NCBI GenBank assembly: GCA_016859345.1
Contig: CM029120.1
Coordinates: forward strand, 22,019,001-22,083,000
DNA: 64,000 nucleotides
Direction of reading: 5' to 3'
Origin: Istiophorus platypterus
Lineage: Eukaryota > Chordata > Actinopteri > Istiophoriformes > Istiophoridae
In this document: positions 46,621 through 59,491 of the stretch, piece after piece
How positions within the stretch are numbered: the first letter of the stretch is position 1
Layout of the letters: each line of letters starts with the position of its first letter
The notes under the pieces: model-generated
What the model was told of the DNA's origin: nothing
What the model saw: only the letters and a program-made list of their open reading frames with translations
The model's database searches: none
Made by a program: the position numbers and the translations under genes

Positions 46621-46826
46621 CAAAAAAGAGAGGTAAAGGGAGAAAGAGAAAAGACCAGCCAGTCCACCACAATGAGAAACCAGCAGTGAGACGGGCTAGA
46701 GAGAGAGGTGAGGAGAGGAGGAGAGGAAGAGGGGAGGGCTCAAAAGGTGATAAAGTTGGGGGAGGAAGATAAAGTAAGATGGAGAGTCAGAATTAAGGAA
46801 GGGAATAAAGGGAATACATGCAGATA

Positions 46827-46855
46827 GGAAAGAAAGAAAGAAAGAAAGAAAGAAA

Positions 46856-46887
<32 letters not shown>
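46827..46887 (+). repeat. (GAAA)n microsatellite
   Basis: About fifteen AAAG units with one GGAAG interruption, in a purine-rich block spanning roughly 46610-47140. Confidence 0.96.
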
Positions 46888-47140
46888 TGTGGGCTGTGCG
46901 AAGTGGAGCTGTAGTCATTTCCACCTGTAAACAAAAGCTCATCCGCTCATGCCTGGGGGTAATTTGATGGTCCACCACTGCCCACCCTTGTTCTGCACTA
47001 AGAGTGAGAACCACAGGAGTGAAAACCACAGAGCAAGAAGAGAACAGAGAGAAAGAAGGGAGAGGTAGCAAGAGTACTGGCGAGCTTGATAGATGGTACA
47101 ATTTGGAAAGAGAGAGGCAGGGAGTCTTATGAGTTTAAGA

Positions 47141-50100
47141 ATTGATGAAGACAAAATGGGCCTGGGTAGCAGGGGTAATAACTTGTGGGGCTTCATGCTG
47201 CTCCTTATGGGCCGTGTCCTTGCTAAGCCCACCTCTGATGGACGGTTTCCCTACCTTCCTCCAGCTAGCTGCACCTCCTCTCTGTAACTAAAATGAGAAA
47301 AGGGCGGAGCATCTTACTTGTTTATAGGGGAGCATTGGCTGACCGCAGATGTGGTGAAAAGGTAATGCAGCTGCAGTAGTGTGAACTGTCACCATGACCG
47401 ATTTGTCTTCATGATTTTAGCTTTAACGTGGGTGCTGATACCTCTGAACTTCCCCTAAATTGGTGTCATCTACTTCAAACACTGAGGCACTTATTATAGC
47501 AATTGTGGTTAATTAAAAAAGCATTCATAAATATCAAAAAAAAAAAATAGAGAGAAATTGCTTTCATTGGTCATCAAGTATACTTTGAGCACTTGGAATA
47601 TCCATCACTTTATTTAGCCTGAGACTACAAAAGAAGTAATTAGTTATATCTGATTGGTAGGTTGTTAGGTTACAGAGGACATTCAATCAAGTATAATTCT
47701 TGAGTACTTAAGCATAATATCATCATTTCTCTGACTTTAAAGAGAAACTCCTCACTAGCAGAAAATGTGTTTTTTGACCTCTAGCCTTGCAGCGGTGACG
47801 TAGAGGGGCACTCCAGGGTGTGGTCAGTTCACCATGACCACATTGTTGGGTGTAGGTGAAGGTAAAACAGGCTTGAAACTTTAAACCAGAGGTTATTAAA
47901 GTATCAAGGTAGATTAAGTATTAAGGTAGGTATTAACTTACTTAAACTACATTTATCTGACTCCTGTGCCACATAGCATGATTTCACTTCTTAAACATAC
48001 TATATATACTATATACTTAAACGTACTATATATACTATATACAGCAGTGCTATATGCCATGGTGTTTTGTAAGGGTTTTGACCCCAAACCTTACACGAAT
48101 ACATTTCATGAATTAGTAACACATTATCATATTGTAAGTTCATAATTCTGGCACTCTACAGGGGGCATCCTTCAGAGTGACTACTTTAACAGTTGATGAT
48201 TGTTATGTAGTTTTTTTTATGTTTTGTTGTTTTTGTATGTTTTTTCTTTTTTGAGTCTTATCTTCATAGTTTTTTCTATAATTTTTTCAGTTTTGATAAT
48301 ATTCTACTCACCAAACTGACAGCCGAGATCACTACAACAATGTTCGATGGGGCAAGAAACACAAGTACCAAGATGCTAATGCAGGTCGTGAACAAGCCAA
48401 AGGTTTATCCAGATTATCTAAGGAGACAGCTAATAAGACCAACAGTGACTGCGACCTTAATGTTACATGTAGTATCATAAATTAAAGTTGAACAAGGAAG
48501 TCAGTTTATAAACTGTGATAGTCTTGGTCACAATTTTACATATTGCTATTATTTTCACTTACAAATAAATTAATTAATCTTGGGATTTTCAATCCGGTTT
48601 TCCAGGTCAAATTTGTGCATGGATTTCATTAGCTCATACACATTCATAAAGTATTTTGTCAGTCACTCACCAGGTAGATTGTAAGTTGGGAGCCTGAAGA
48701 ATAACAGTTGGAAGAATAGGTGTCATGCGGTGGCAGAGAGAGAAAAAGAGAGAGGATGGATGTCAACAGTAATCCCAAGTGGATACTTCCCCCATGGGGG
48801 CATCCTGCCTTGTGGCTAGAGACAGATACCTCCTAACAACTAAATTAGCCCTAGTTCTTGAAATGGTTCCAATCAGGATTCTTGGAACCACGGTGCAATC
48901 TAATGAACCAACCCACATTTCCACCAGTTTTGAGTAGAACCATTGTCATCAAGGATGCCCCATAAAGAGGGCATTGCACAATGCACGTCACAGTTCACAC
49001 TTCAGACCCAGGAAAAAAAGCTATTTTGTAGTCCCAGTTTGGAACCAACTTTTTTAGGTTCTGAGATGAGTTATTTTTGGTCATATTGCTAAATGGCTCA
49101 ATATTAGTTTCAGAAACTTGGACTGAACCAATTAAATGTTGGTGTGAATAGAGTAACTCTCAACTAACAAGCAGCTCCAATCTTAAACACAATATTTGCT
49201 ACTTAAAACTTGGAAAAGACTTACAAAGTCTAGACTTCCCACAACTGCTTTCACCAATGTACACAGATTATTTTGACTGAGTCAATACAATCACTGTGTC
49301 AATACACTGAATTAATGAAGACAAAACATAAATGGTCCTCCTCAATTTACTGTAATTTACATGCAAAAAGACAAAGAAAATGATAAAAAATGTTAATTTT
49401 TTGAATGAACTTAATGGATTATAAAATAATCCTCACTCACAGCATACTGTGCTATTTTATCGTTTGCTCAACTGTTAGGACATTTGTTCATTTTTCACCT
49501 AGACCCCAACAGTGGGGCCAACTATATGAATGTGAATATCCATGACTGACTGACTAACTGAGTGTGTGATATAATTACACCATAGTTCAGCTGAATGCCA
49601 TGTGGATGAGTACAGAGTTTCCCCCAGATTTGCCAATTTAGCACATTTGTCACACCCTTTTAGTGACTTCTCTTTCACGAAACCACCTAGCAACATATCT
49701 AGTGACTTTTTGGAAAAACTTTCTTTTTTCCATAGGAGAGAGTTGTGGAGTGAGAGTGTGAGAGTGTGTGGTTGGACTTTCCCCCCGCAGGCACATCTCT
49801 CTTTGTCTCATTCAGTTGACCACACGGCAGCTGCATAGACAGCTTCTGACTTTCTCTCTGAGTGATCATTTTACATGTAAATATAGATGAAATCACAGCA
49901 CAGATGTCTTTAACTTATGTTGGGTGATTTTGTCTTACATCTTTGCAGTTATAAAATCAGGATTTTAGCAGCAGAGCAGCAGCTTGGTAATGGCTTGGAA
50001 GTGGCTGTTGTGCAACATGTCATCTTAATGGGCTGTGTTTCAGTCAGTATTTCATACTTCTTCCATTGTCTGACACTAGAAACAGAAAAATTTGCAAATG

Positions 50101-51580
50101 AGAAAAGCTTTATTGGGAATTTGGCTGTGTCAAAATACTGTGTATTTGAGAACAGACAGTAGGAAGAAACACACGGATAAAGGGTGGTCCAGCCACACAC
50201 TAGGTACTGACCTAGTCTTGTTATTACTCCAGCACAGATGGGATGAGCAGCTAACATTGATATGAATAATGTTTATTTAGTGTACACCTAGCAAAACATT
50301 TAGATAGCTGATAGTTTACATCAATCTCTTACTCATTCCTGCTGATCTCCTATAAATGCAGCTGCAGCTCTTGATAATGTCATATTAACATAAGCTTTAA
50401 TTTTTTTATACATATCAGTGCAGGCCTACACATTCTTATGGTTTGTATTGTCTGTTTCTCTGCTGCTTTTTGAGTTTCTGGACAGGTTTACTTTATAAAT
50501 CTATAATGTTTTTAGAGCAGAGCCATAACATGATGATGAGCAAGAGGATGCTTATTACTGCAACAGGTCAAGCAGCATCTGAAGAAGAAATATTTTATGT
50601 GGCAGAGGAAACAGTATAATCAGGGGTAATCAGGAGCATATGATGAATGATTGTGTGGCTGCACTGAGGTTGTTGAAGAACAGGACTGCATCAAGGTAAT
50701 AATTAACCCTTTTTTCAGTCATCTCTCTTCATTTTTTCACTAAGCTTTTATTTTTCTATTTCAGGATGGTTTTTGTTTTCAAGGGTTACTTTCTGTTATG
50801 TCTTAGTCTTGTTTCAATAATGAAAACAGGCTGTCAATGAACATTTTTCATCATAGATTTTGGTTATGAATTAACACTATCTATGGTCCTGTTTTCAGTT
50901 GTAAATGTAGAACTTGTTATATTATGGTACTAAGAACAACAGACAGCATCATTAAACACCAAACACATCTCCCAGTTTTCAAAACCAACTGGCCCAGAGC
51001 AGAATGGACTCTTTTCCCAATCAGTTGTGGCAATCAAATCTTTTTTTTTTGGCTAAACATTTGTAATGTGCCATTATGTGTCAGCTGGAAGTGCTACTAT
51101 GGATGCAACTTTCACAAAAAGGTGTCACATCCTAAAACATTTCAGTGTTCCATAGAAAAATAAAATACCATTCATATGCAATGGGCTTCGAACTTATTTT
51201 CATGAAAGTCAACTTAAAAATTTTTTATGAAATATTTTGTTTAGTTTGCAACAAATATTTTTGGATCCTATTATGTTTAATGTTGTCATGTCAGCAGCTG
51301 TAAATGTTTTACACTAATGGCACCTCTGAAAAACACAATAATGTTTTTTTATGGATGAAACTAGGTAACAAAACCCTCTAAAAAAAAAACAGGAATACTG
51401 AATCATTTTGCCACATAATGAATTTTGGTCAACTTGTCGGTCCACCCTGAGTCAGCCCTTTAAAGGGTCGAAAGTGTAAAAGGAGGGCTGTCAAAGTGTT
51501 GAGAGGAAAATCAACTGGTGACTTAACCACACTCTCTGTCACTGATCCCTGAGTCTGTCTGTCCAAACCCAAACCACTTT
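47141..51580. other. Non-coding, no gene seen
   Basis: Long unique stretch. It includes an A12-type run near 47537, a 26-bp tandem duplication at 47990-48041, and segments at 47740-47880 and 48780-49160 that look like unidentified old repeats (the second with repeated GGTTCC/GGAACC-type words). No exon or known domain. Confidence 0.55.
47990..48041. repeat. 26-bp tandem duplication
   Basis: Two copies of CTTAAAC(A/G)TAC followed by TATATATACTATATA, differing at one base. Confidence 0.9.
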
Positions 51581-51589
51581 CTCTGTCAT

Positions 51590-51950
51590 GTTTACATCAA
51601 AATCCTCTCAGCATTGCCAGTAGCGTCCTGTCCGAGCCATCCATCAAAACACCGGCCTGGCCCTGCCTCCTTTCCCTTCCATTAGTGGCACACAAACCCC
51701 AGGCGGCTCCATGGGACCAGACGGCCCGCCTCGGCCCCTGGCTCCCAGCTATCGATTGGTTCTTACCGTAATGGCTGTCTGTCTCCCAATTGTCTAATTG
51801 GCTAAGTGACAGGATTGATCCTCAGATTGTTCACTAAGTTCATTTGCTGCGGTCAACGTCAAGACTAGCAAGTGGACTGCATCGCATGTTCAGAGCTGCT
51901 AGGAGCTGTGCAAGACATTCAGTGTAATGGCCTTGTAATTGATCAACTGG
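51590..51950. promoter_or_regulatory. Candidate conserved non-coding element
   Basis: The most distinctive non-repeat block in the window: GC-richer start (GGCGGCTCCATGGGACCAGA), then AGCTATCGATTGGTTC, CCCAATTGTCTAATTGGC, GTGACAGGATTGATCC and GCCTTGTAATTGATCAAC. These have homeodomain and GATT-type cores. There is no open reading frame through it and no repeat similarity. A regulatory role is a guess that alignment would settle. Confidence 0.35.
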
Positions 51951-53220
51951 TGATGGTGGGTGGGGCTGGGTGCATTAGTGCTGGAGGATGTTGAGAGAAT
52001 GTTGATTAAGGCTCATTATGGCCAGCATTATGTGATAATCAATCAAGGTGTACATGTTGTATATGGCCTGATGTGCTCTTTTTGGAACAAACCTTTTATG
52101 TGATGTCTTGTCTGTAGAATCACTGATCTCCAGTGTAGAATCACTGATCTCCAGTCTGTAATTAAAGATGCTGTGGAAGAGGGCAGGGTAGGGATCCCAG
52201 ATCACTTCTCTTATGCTAAGGGGGTTGAAAAATGTAGCCATACATCTGGGGTAAAACAACAAACCTCCTAAATGACTAAAGATCACTATAAGTCATTCAA
52301 TATCTTGCACCCAGACAGAATTTTATCCAACTACTCATTACAACTACATCAAGGAAAAATCTATTTATAGTCAAGTGAAAACAGATATTTTCTTTTCTCG
52401 GTTACAAACAGAGCTTCAGAGCTTTTTCTTAAATTTTTTAATGATCTATTTACACCAGTATTTAATCAATAAGGTGGTGTGCACATGGCATTTTATTTTA
52501 TCTCAAGCCAAAATAGTGAGTGCAGGCTGCCAGTGGCCTGCAGCCTCCAAGTCCTGTCCCAGTAGTAATAACACATACTTAATTTCATATCTAAGTCTCA
52601 CCTTGCTACTCTTACAGTCTTCTTATTGTTCCTCTCTCAACTTACACAGAGTAGGCAGCGAGAGTGCAAGGTAGACAGATAGTAAAAGAGAGAGGTCTTA
52701 GAAACACACAAACGTGGGCATGAATCCACATCAGTTCTAGAATCCTCAGCATAACACATACAGTCACTGATTAATACAAGATTAACACCTCCAAGCATAC
52801 ACACATACTCACACACAGAGAACCAACACTCATCATCATGCATGCACACTAGCCAGGAGCTTGTACAACCCTCCACTGCCACCACTATGTGTTATCTTCC
52901 TCCAATATGAGTACCTCAGGGCCATACCTTGTCTCTGTAATAGACTGTCTTGCTCAGTACCACAGGGTCTATGTGCTGTGCTTGAGGGCATATGCATGTG
53001 AATGTGTGTGAAGTTGTGCGGAGAGGGTCGAGGCCACCCATGTCCATGCCTGCCACTCTCCCAAAAAAAAAGCGATTAAAACCAAATTCCTACCCCACCT
53101 TATCCTACCACAGTGGCCCAAAGTGACAATGACTGCAGCAGATTCATTTATGTGTTTGTGCATGTTTGTGTGTGTGTCTGAATATGCATGGCAGCATATC
53201 CAGTCGCGTGCGCCTGCATT
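51951..53220. other. Non-coding, no gene seen
   Basis: Includes a 21-bp tandem duplication at 52113-52154. Mixed unique sequence otherwise. Confidence 0.55.
52113..52154. repeat. 21-bp tandem duplication
   Basis: Two perfect direct copies of TGTAGAATCACTGATCTCCAG minus none; unit length is 21 and the minus-strand frame repeats the residues LEISDST. Confidence 0.92.
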
Positions 53221-53255
53221 CTCCGCCATTAGCTTTCTCCTCCATCAGCCTCATT

Positions 53256-53271
53256 ATGAGTCATGACTCAT
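53256..53271. promoter_or_regulatory. 16-bp palindrome with two AP-1 type sites
   Basis: ATGAGTCATGACTCAT is a perfect palindrome made of TGAGTCA and TGACTCA overlapping head to head. Each is a consensus site of bZIP (AP-1, NF-E2 type) factors. Seen directly; role inferred. Confidence 0.4.
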
Positions 53272-53519
53272 CGAGACGTTGTGAAACTCCCTCTGGAAAA
53301 GCTTCATTCATATTCAGGTGAGCACTGCACGTCTACAGTATGATCTCTCACACACAGATGGCAGCCATATCGAAAAGAGTTCAATGCCCCTGACCACATT
53401 AATCCGCTGGTCTCCTGTGTAGACGACAGGCTGGGATACCAAAAACAGACAGGCAACACCATGCATGTCACTTTGCTATCGGTCCCATCTGAAATTTTAA
53501 CCTGGAGGGTGAAGATTTC

Positions 53520-53720
53520 TACCTGGGGAGAAGAGCAGGAGCTAAGAGCAGGGAAAAAGAGGGAGTGTGGTTCTTGGTGATAAAGGGAAAGAGAGATAAG
53601 AAAAGTATAGAGAGCGAGAGAACAAGTGATTGTGAAGGGAGGATGGAGGAAAGAGAGGACGAAGCTAAAAGAGGAGACTGTGATACAGAGAGATATGTTG
53701 TCACAGAGTCAAAAAGGTTA
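53520..53720 (+). repeat. Purine-rich low-complexity tract
   Basis: GA-rich plus strand with words such as GGGAAAAAGAGGGAG and GAGAGCGAGAG; frames across it are composition artefacts. Confidence 0.55.
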
Positions 53721-53879
53721 ATCCATTTAACATGCTGCATATGGTCCCATGAGCTGCACAGCAACGATGGTATCTTCAAGATACTGCATATATTCTTTCA
53801 GGCAGCGTTGTTTAGACGCCACAAATTGTCCTCATCATTGCACAACGTAGATCACTCCCGAGGACAGCACATAGAAGAG

Positions 53880-54250
53880 ATCATGAGATTGGCACAATTA
53901 GATAACTGAATTAAAAGCCCTGAAATGGCCATTGTTTAGTCTGCAATGCGTCCCACGGTGCTGCAGAGTAGCACAGATAGCCGCAGCAAGAATTAAAAGC
54001 AAGGTATAGCCAGAGTGCACACTGTGATTTAGCAAGACAAGGAGGGATGATGAGTGTTAATGGTGACCCACGGTGTATGTGCTAGCTAGGCAGGGCTCCA
54101 ATTACAGACAGCAACAGGAGTAGCAGCAGAATCTATAGGTCATTACTCTGATACAGAGCGTGGCTGATTCCTATGTATTTAATGGACACCAGGATGTCTG
54201 GACCATTAGGCTGCTTCTCTACAGCCATCTGATCAGAGAAGGAACTCCTG
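53880..54250. promoter_or_regulatory. Candidate conserved non-coding element
   Basis: Balanced composition without simple repeats. It includes CACAATTAGATAACTGAATT, GGCCATTGTTTAGTCTGC (SOX-like ATTGTT) and GCTCCAATTACAGAC. Evidence is motif and composition only. Confidence 0.28.
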
Positions 54251-55150
54251 TAACATCTTAACATTGCTGATTATTATGGCCTAGACTGGATGGAGCATGA
54301 GTTTGTGCATGTGTGTTTCAGAGAGAATGTGTGAAAGTGTATGCTTTGAGAAACAGAGATTAGCACTCGGTCAATGATGGAATCTGCAAATGGACCCCAC
54401 CGTTTGCAACAGGAGAACAAATCATTTTAGCAGCCAAATGGGATTTTACAGCATGGGAATACAGTGTATAGCAGGAGATATCATCTGTTACAATAGGAGG
54501 AGCCATGCTTTGTGATGAATTCTGATATTTTTATTCATTTCCTCATAGGTGAAGACAAAACTTATTTCTAGATGAGGTGAACACAGATGAAATTGCCAAG
54601 ACCTCAGACATAGCCCACTGGAAGAACTAACATCTTCAGTAGCTGAAGAGACCACCCGTTCTCAGGTGTGGTAGACACTCATTGATATCAACATACATTT
54701 CAATCCATTTACAGATCAGTATGCACTTCAGTGCAAAAGCATGCCTCTTGGACAGCTAATTCTCACCACCTTTAACTTCCATGTCTGGGTTTTAAAAAGC
54801 GAGGCTCAGAGTCGAATAAACTAAGAGATTTACTAAATCGTTAGCCATTAGCATGTGTGTTAATAAAAGGTTTGCCAGGCGAAGTTTATGTTTTTATTGA
54901 CCCTTAAGTTTTAAAGGAGATCATTTCTTCATATGTTCTGCATTAAATCATTTCACATTTGGAGTCTGGTTGCAACATTTTGACAGTGTAAATGATGCAC
55001 ATTACAAGACATAATATGGCTGCCAGAGTAAAAACCTTCCCTCACAGCCAAACACTATTATCGGTTGGGGGGGGGCAAACATTACTACTTTTTTGCAATT
55101 AAAAAAATTCTCACTGGTTTGGAGCCGCACACGTAGATAATTTAGCATTT
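54251..55150. other. Non-coding, no gene seen
   Basis: AT-rich unique sequence; a 9-G run near 55067. No gene. Confidence 0.6.
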
Positions 55151-55154
55151 AAAA

Positions 55155-56110
55155 GAGGGAGTAATCACATAAAGGTAGAGCTGGGTATTGAACCGTAATA
55201 CTTTTTTAGAACCAACCAAAATGTCTGAGTAGCACCATTTGTCAAAAATCATCAAAGACAGCAAGATATTTGGCTTAAGCTGCATTAAATTTAAAAGAAA
55301 ATTGTCGTCATAAAGAATTTTCCAAGGACCTCCCACTCCTGCACACCAGTCTTTTGAGTCACCCTGTGCAACCTACCCACCCACATCTGTTAGTTTATTA
55401 CACTCCCTAATCTAACACTTCCTAAAAGACATCCACAAAGTTTCCAGAGAAAGAAATGCCAAACTTCCTTGACATACACTGCCTCAAATCTTTTTATAAT
55501 GATGGCACCAAATTGAAGAAGGTGTTTTGTTTGCTCACATTAAACTTACAGACAAGAGCAGGAAACACAAGCAAGTAACACTAGCATTAGCAATTAATGC
55601 TACTTGAATAATTCATATATTAGCCTGTAACTCCTCCAGGTTAATAAAGCCATGTGCTGTTTTAGTTAAAAGAAAATGTGCCCATACAGTGTTACAGAAA
55701 AAAACAAATTCAGGATGACACTGACCAACAAAATGAAGTAAACAAAACCTAATCACCATCATTTTAGTGAAAAATTCATCCTTAAGGCCTTGCAAAAAAG
55801 TGTTTACTGCTTGACATCCTTTTATGGAGTATTCAAACTTTTGTAGTTCAAATAAAAATCCAGGAAATAACTGGTTTAGTTTATTCACAGTTTAATTATT
55901 AAAAAAAAGTAAAAATATCAAATTCTTATTGTTGATGAATCTGATCGTATCACATTGGTTTGGAATCACAGTGTTTAATTTCATCACAAACATATTGTTT
56001 TTGAATCAGATTGCATGTCTTGATATGTATCACATCATCTGAGAAGGAGAGATACATATCCCCAGTCACTAGCAAAGGTCTGGTATAAAAAAAAAAATGA
56101 TGATCAGCCC
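55155..56110. repeat. Possible old DNA-transposon-like teleost repeat
   Basis: GAGCTGGGTATTGAACCGTA near 55180, GATATTTGGCTTAAGCTGCA near 55265, AGGTGTTTTGTTTGCTCACA near 55520 and a later CATCAGATTG-type block recall a fish repeat whose members begin with the words GGGCTGGGTATTGAACC. No coding part is recognisable. Confidence 0.3.
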
Positions 56111-57165
56111 GAAGAGCAATCTGACACTTTGCTGTTCAATGCTTGATAAGAAGAGGTATTTCTAGAGCACAACGTATGCATCAGTTGGCTGACATGAATG
56201 CCAGAAACTCTTTAGCTATACAACATAAAGCCATGTCCACCAAAATCTGCAAACTTTAGCGCCGCTTCAGGTGGCTAAGTGCTCAAGCTCAGTTCGGAAA
56301 GAGGACCAGGAAGTATATGTCCTTATCTCCTTACCAACAAGCTGCTTTAAAGAGGCTTCTGAGGAGAAAAACGGGCTTCTGAGAAGCTGCGTGTAAAAAG
56401 ATATTCGGCCACAGATAAAGAGGAGAGGGGAAGAAATTTCCCCTTCTCCCCTTCCCTCCATGTCACTTCTTATCCACAAAGCTGTAGGAGATGCTGGTTG
56501 GAGCAGAAGGTGCAAGCAATAAGCCATGAGAAACACAACCATCACCTCCATTGCCTAATTGCAACAGTGCACAGTTGCCATTCCTCTGTGGTCTCCTCTG
56601 TGGCTTCATCTATCAACAGAGAAACGAATGATATGGATACACTGCAGTCCCTATTACAGCACCACAAACGTAAATCTGACCTTCATTCTGGGTCCATTTG
56701 AATCTTGTCAACACATTACACAAAGTGACAATGCTTCCTGCTTTCTCCTCACAGAGGACACTTTTAGTGTAAACCTCTTCAGCCCTTTGCACTTCCAATT
56801 TCCAGTATTAACCAGATTTAAATAATCACTGTATTAAACTGTCAGGTCCCAAAATCCCCATGCTAGTTTTGGAGGTTGAGATATTTCCTGACTGAAAAAA
56901 AAAAAAAAAAAATCTGATTCATGTTTTAAAAGTCCAATGACAAGACATGAATTAAGACCTCCATGGTTTGGAAACCAAAATGGACAAACATAAATACAGT
57001 TCTGCTATTTCATTCTATCACTACTATGAAATACTGGGATATGTAGGCTGCTGCATATGCTGCAAATAATTTGTGTTTATTTATAGGAAAGAAAAAATTA
57101 ATAAAAATAATAATAAAACTACTCAGATATTAAGAACTTAAGAGCAATGTAGAAATTAAACTAGT
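56111..57165. other. Non-coding, no gene seen
   Basis: Mixed sequence with an A18 run near 56896. Minus-strand frame 56551-56267 has no recognised domain. Confidence 0.6.
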
Positions 57166-57166
57166 A

Positions 57167-57169
<3 letters not shown>

Positions 57170-57223
<54 letters not shown>

Positions 57224-57254
57224 CCAGTTCTGCTATTTCATATATATATATATA
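57170..57254. repeat. (AT)n microsatellite, split
   Basis: A 50-bp AT run, then CCAGTTCTGCTATTTCA, then a 14-bp AT run. The intervening phrase repeats one found at 56998-57014. Confidence 0.95.
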
Positions 57255-59490
57255 AACATAGGTAAAGTAAGAGAAAGAGAAAGAGTTGGTTAGAGAGGCA
57301 GGTGCTATCAACTTAAACGCTATAAGTCTTATGGCCAATAAAGTTACAAATACTACAAATTTTCTAAGAATGATTTTAGATATGCTCTTTTGAGAACAAG
57401 ATACAATAACTAGTGTCGATTTACATCACATTCTAACTGTAAAACGTCTGATATTGGAAACATTACCTCCAGAAATTTTGCACTGGATAAACAGGAGCAG
57501 AGCATGTTCACATAAAGAGGCAGGTACCTGAAGGCAATGGCCACAGACTGGGTTTATTTCCAGGCACATTTTATGCAGCCTGACTTTGACTTATTTGGTG
57601 GAGAGTTTTACATTGAATAAGTCCATGTTTGTCACAAATTTAAGATGAGTGGAAGTAATGGGGAATATCTTACCACTCCTACTCAATGAAGCAAACATCT
57701 AAATATTCCTCTCGAGAGAATTAAATCCTGAGAAAAAAAGCCAATTGAATTAATTCATAATGCTGAAATATATAGTTATATAAAGTATAGTTATATAAAG
57801 AAAGTAGCAATAAAAAATAAACTATGAAATGGTGCAGATTTGGATAGGTTGGGATGATACAAGGTAGGCAGGTTGTAAGATGCAACAGATCCAATACTGT
57901 AACATATGCAAATTAGCTGCTCAGTAGTAAGACTGAACGTTAGGTAATGCGGTGCTAACCGAGATCATGTTTGAGTATGTTTTATGCATGCTATGCTGTC
58001 TCAAGGGCATCAACTATATCACCCTATATTCATGTTAGATATTCAAACAAGATGTTCGACCCATCTGCAGGAAACCTTGGCTTCAAACTAGTTGAGATGA
58101 AGCAGCTATTTTTTTATTGCTCTATATATACTCGCTCTGTTGTGAAACACCAACAGGGCTGGTACATGCCATCTTCTCCAGCCCATAAGTTGTGTGGGCA
58201 GGAGAGGGTGGCAAAACTTGACTGAGTCATCCATCATTGCTGGGGAGACTACCCACCTCTGGTGGCACAGCTGTTTGGGCAGTGACACAAGTGTGCCAAC
58301 AGTGCCTCTACATCTGCTACCCGGTTGGTGTTGACAGGGTCATCTGTGGCTTTGTGGAACAAAACAGCCAGGGCAGTGCTGTCTGCAGCAGATGGACTGA
58401 GAGACACAAAACACAGGATCAAAGGGCTGGAAGTGATATTTGGGTGAAAATTAGATAAAGCCTGCAGCTTTACTCAGAAAAAGAATGCCCAGCAGGAAAA
58501 ACCTTCATTTCTTCATCAGTGTTCATTTTTCTGATTGACTCACCTTTGATGGTGGACATTTAAATTAGTGAAAACTGAATGTCTGCTATTACTAATCTGA
58601 TTTTATATTTAAGTATCCAAAAAAATACAGAGAACATGGTTCTTAGGCAGAAATTCTTGCTGCTTCATGCTCTAAATAAGCCAAGTGAAGGACAGCTTAA
58701 CTTTTTTACTTGACCGATGATACTGAAAACACAGTGCAAAGAAAGCCATTGTCTCAGATTCATCATGATGCATTGAGCAAAGTGAAAAAATATAGATGGG
58801 GATTTAATGTTAAAATCCAGTGAACCATTGAGTCAGCTAAGAACTCAGAAACAGATTCATTCTTAAGTCACATATCTGAGTGAGTTCTGAAAATATGTGG
58901 CATTCATTTTTCTAGTATTTAGAATTTTCTCTTACATCCTAATGTATTCATAGATGTTTCAAACGTGTTGTACATTCCATGTGCAGATTATTTGCCTTTC
59001 TCATGGGGAAATACACTTGTCCGACTTAATTAATAATATTAATTCTGTTCACTCCATCAGTGTGATATCTAAGAATGCTTACCAATTTAGCGAGAGTTTC
59101 TAAAAAATGTTTATTTAATTTGTTTAATTTATATATATTTTTAGGAATTCTTTACATATAACTGAAGTAGAAAATTCTCACAAGCCAACAACTTCTTCAA
59201 TGTCTTTATAAATCTCTGTCCAGGGGACCAACCTAAAATCAGTGTAGCATCCCCAAAAATGGAATGTGTTCTCTCATTCTGCTATGACTGTCATGTTCCC
59301 TTGTCTGTCTCCCATTTAAATCATGAATCACTTTGCTTTTTTTTTTTTTTTTGTTGATTTTCAACAGCAGATCTTCAGACTCCTCAGTGAGAAGTTTTTT
59401 TTACTCAGTGATATTTCTGAATGAAACCTGAAATTAATCTGTATCAGAATGTACATGAACAATTACCCATCATCCCCACAGATATCTTAA
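57255..59490. other. Non-coding, no gene seen
   Basis: Contains a 15-bp tandem duplication at 57771-57800 and a T14 run at about 59338. The block 58140-58460 has mixed composition and an open frame of 73 codons, but no domain or splice support. No gene claimed. Confidence 0.55.
57771..57800. repeat. 15-bp tandem duplication
   Basis: Two copies of TATAGTTATATAAAG in a row. Confidence 0.92.
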
Positions 59491-59491
59491 T

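Noticed and set aside
46740..47232. Phe-Leu-Ser repeats in minus-strand frames
   Set aside because: Translation of the GAAA array.
58237..58458. Open frame of 73 codons with Cys and Trp residues
   Set aside because: Composition is suggestive, but no motif, splice site or neighbouring exon supports it.
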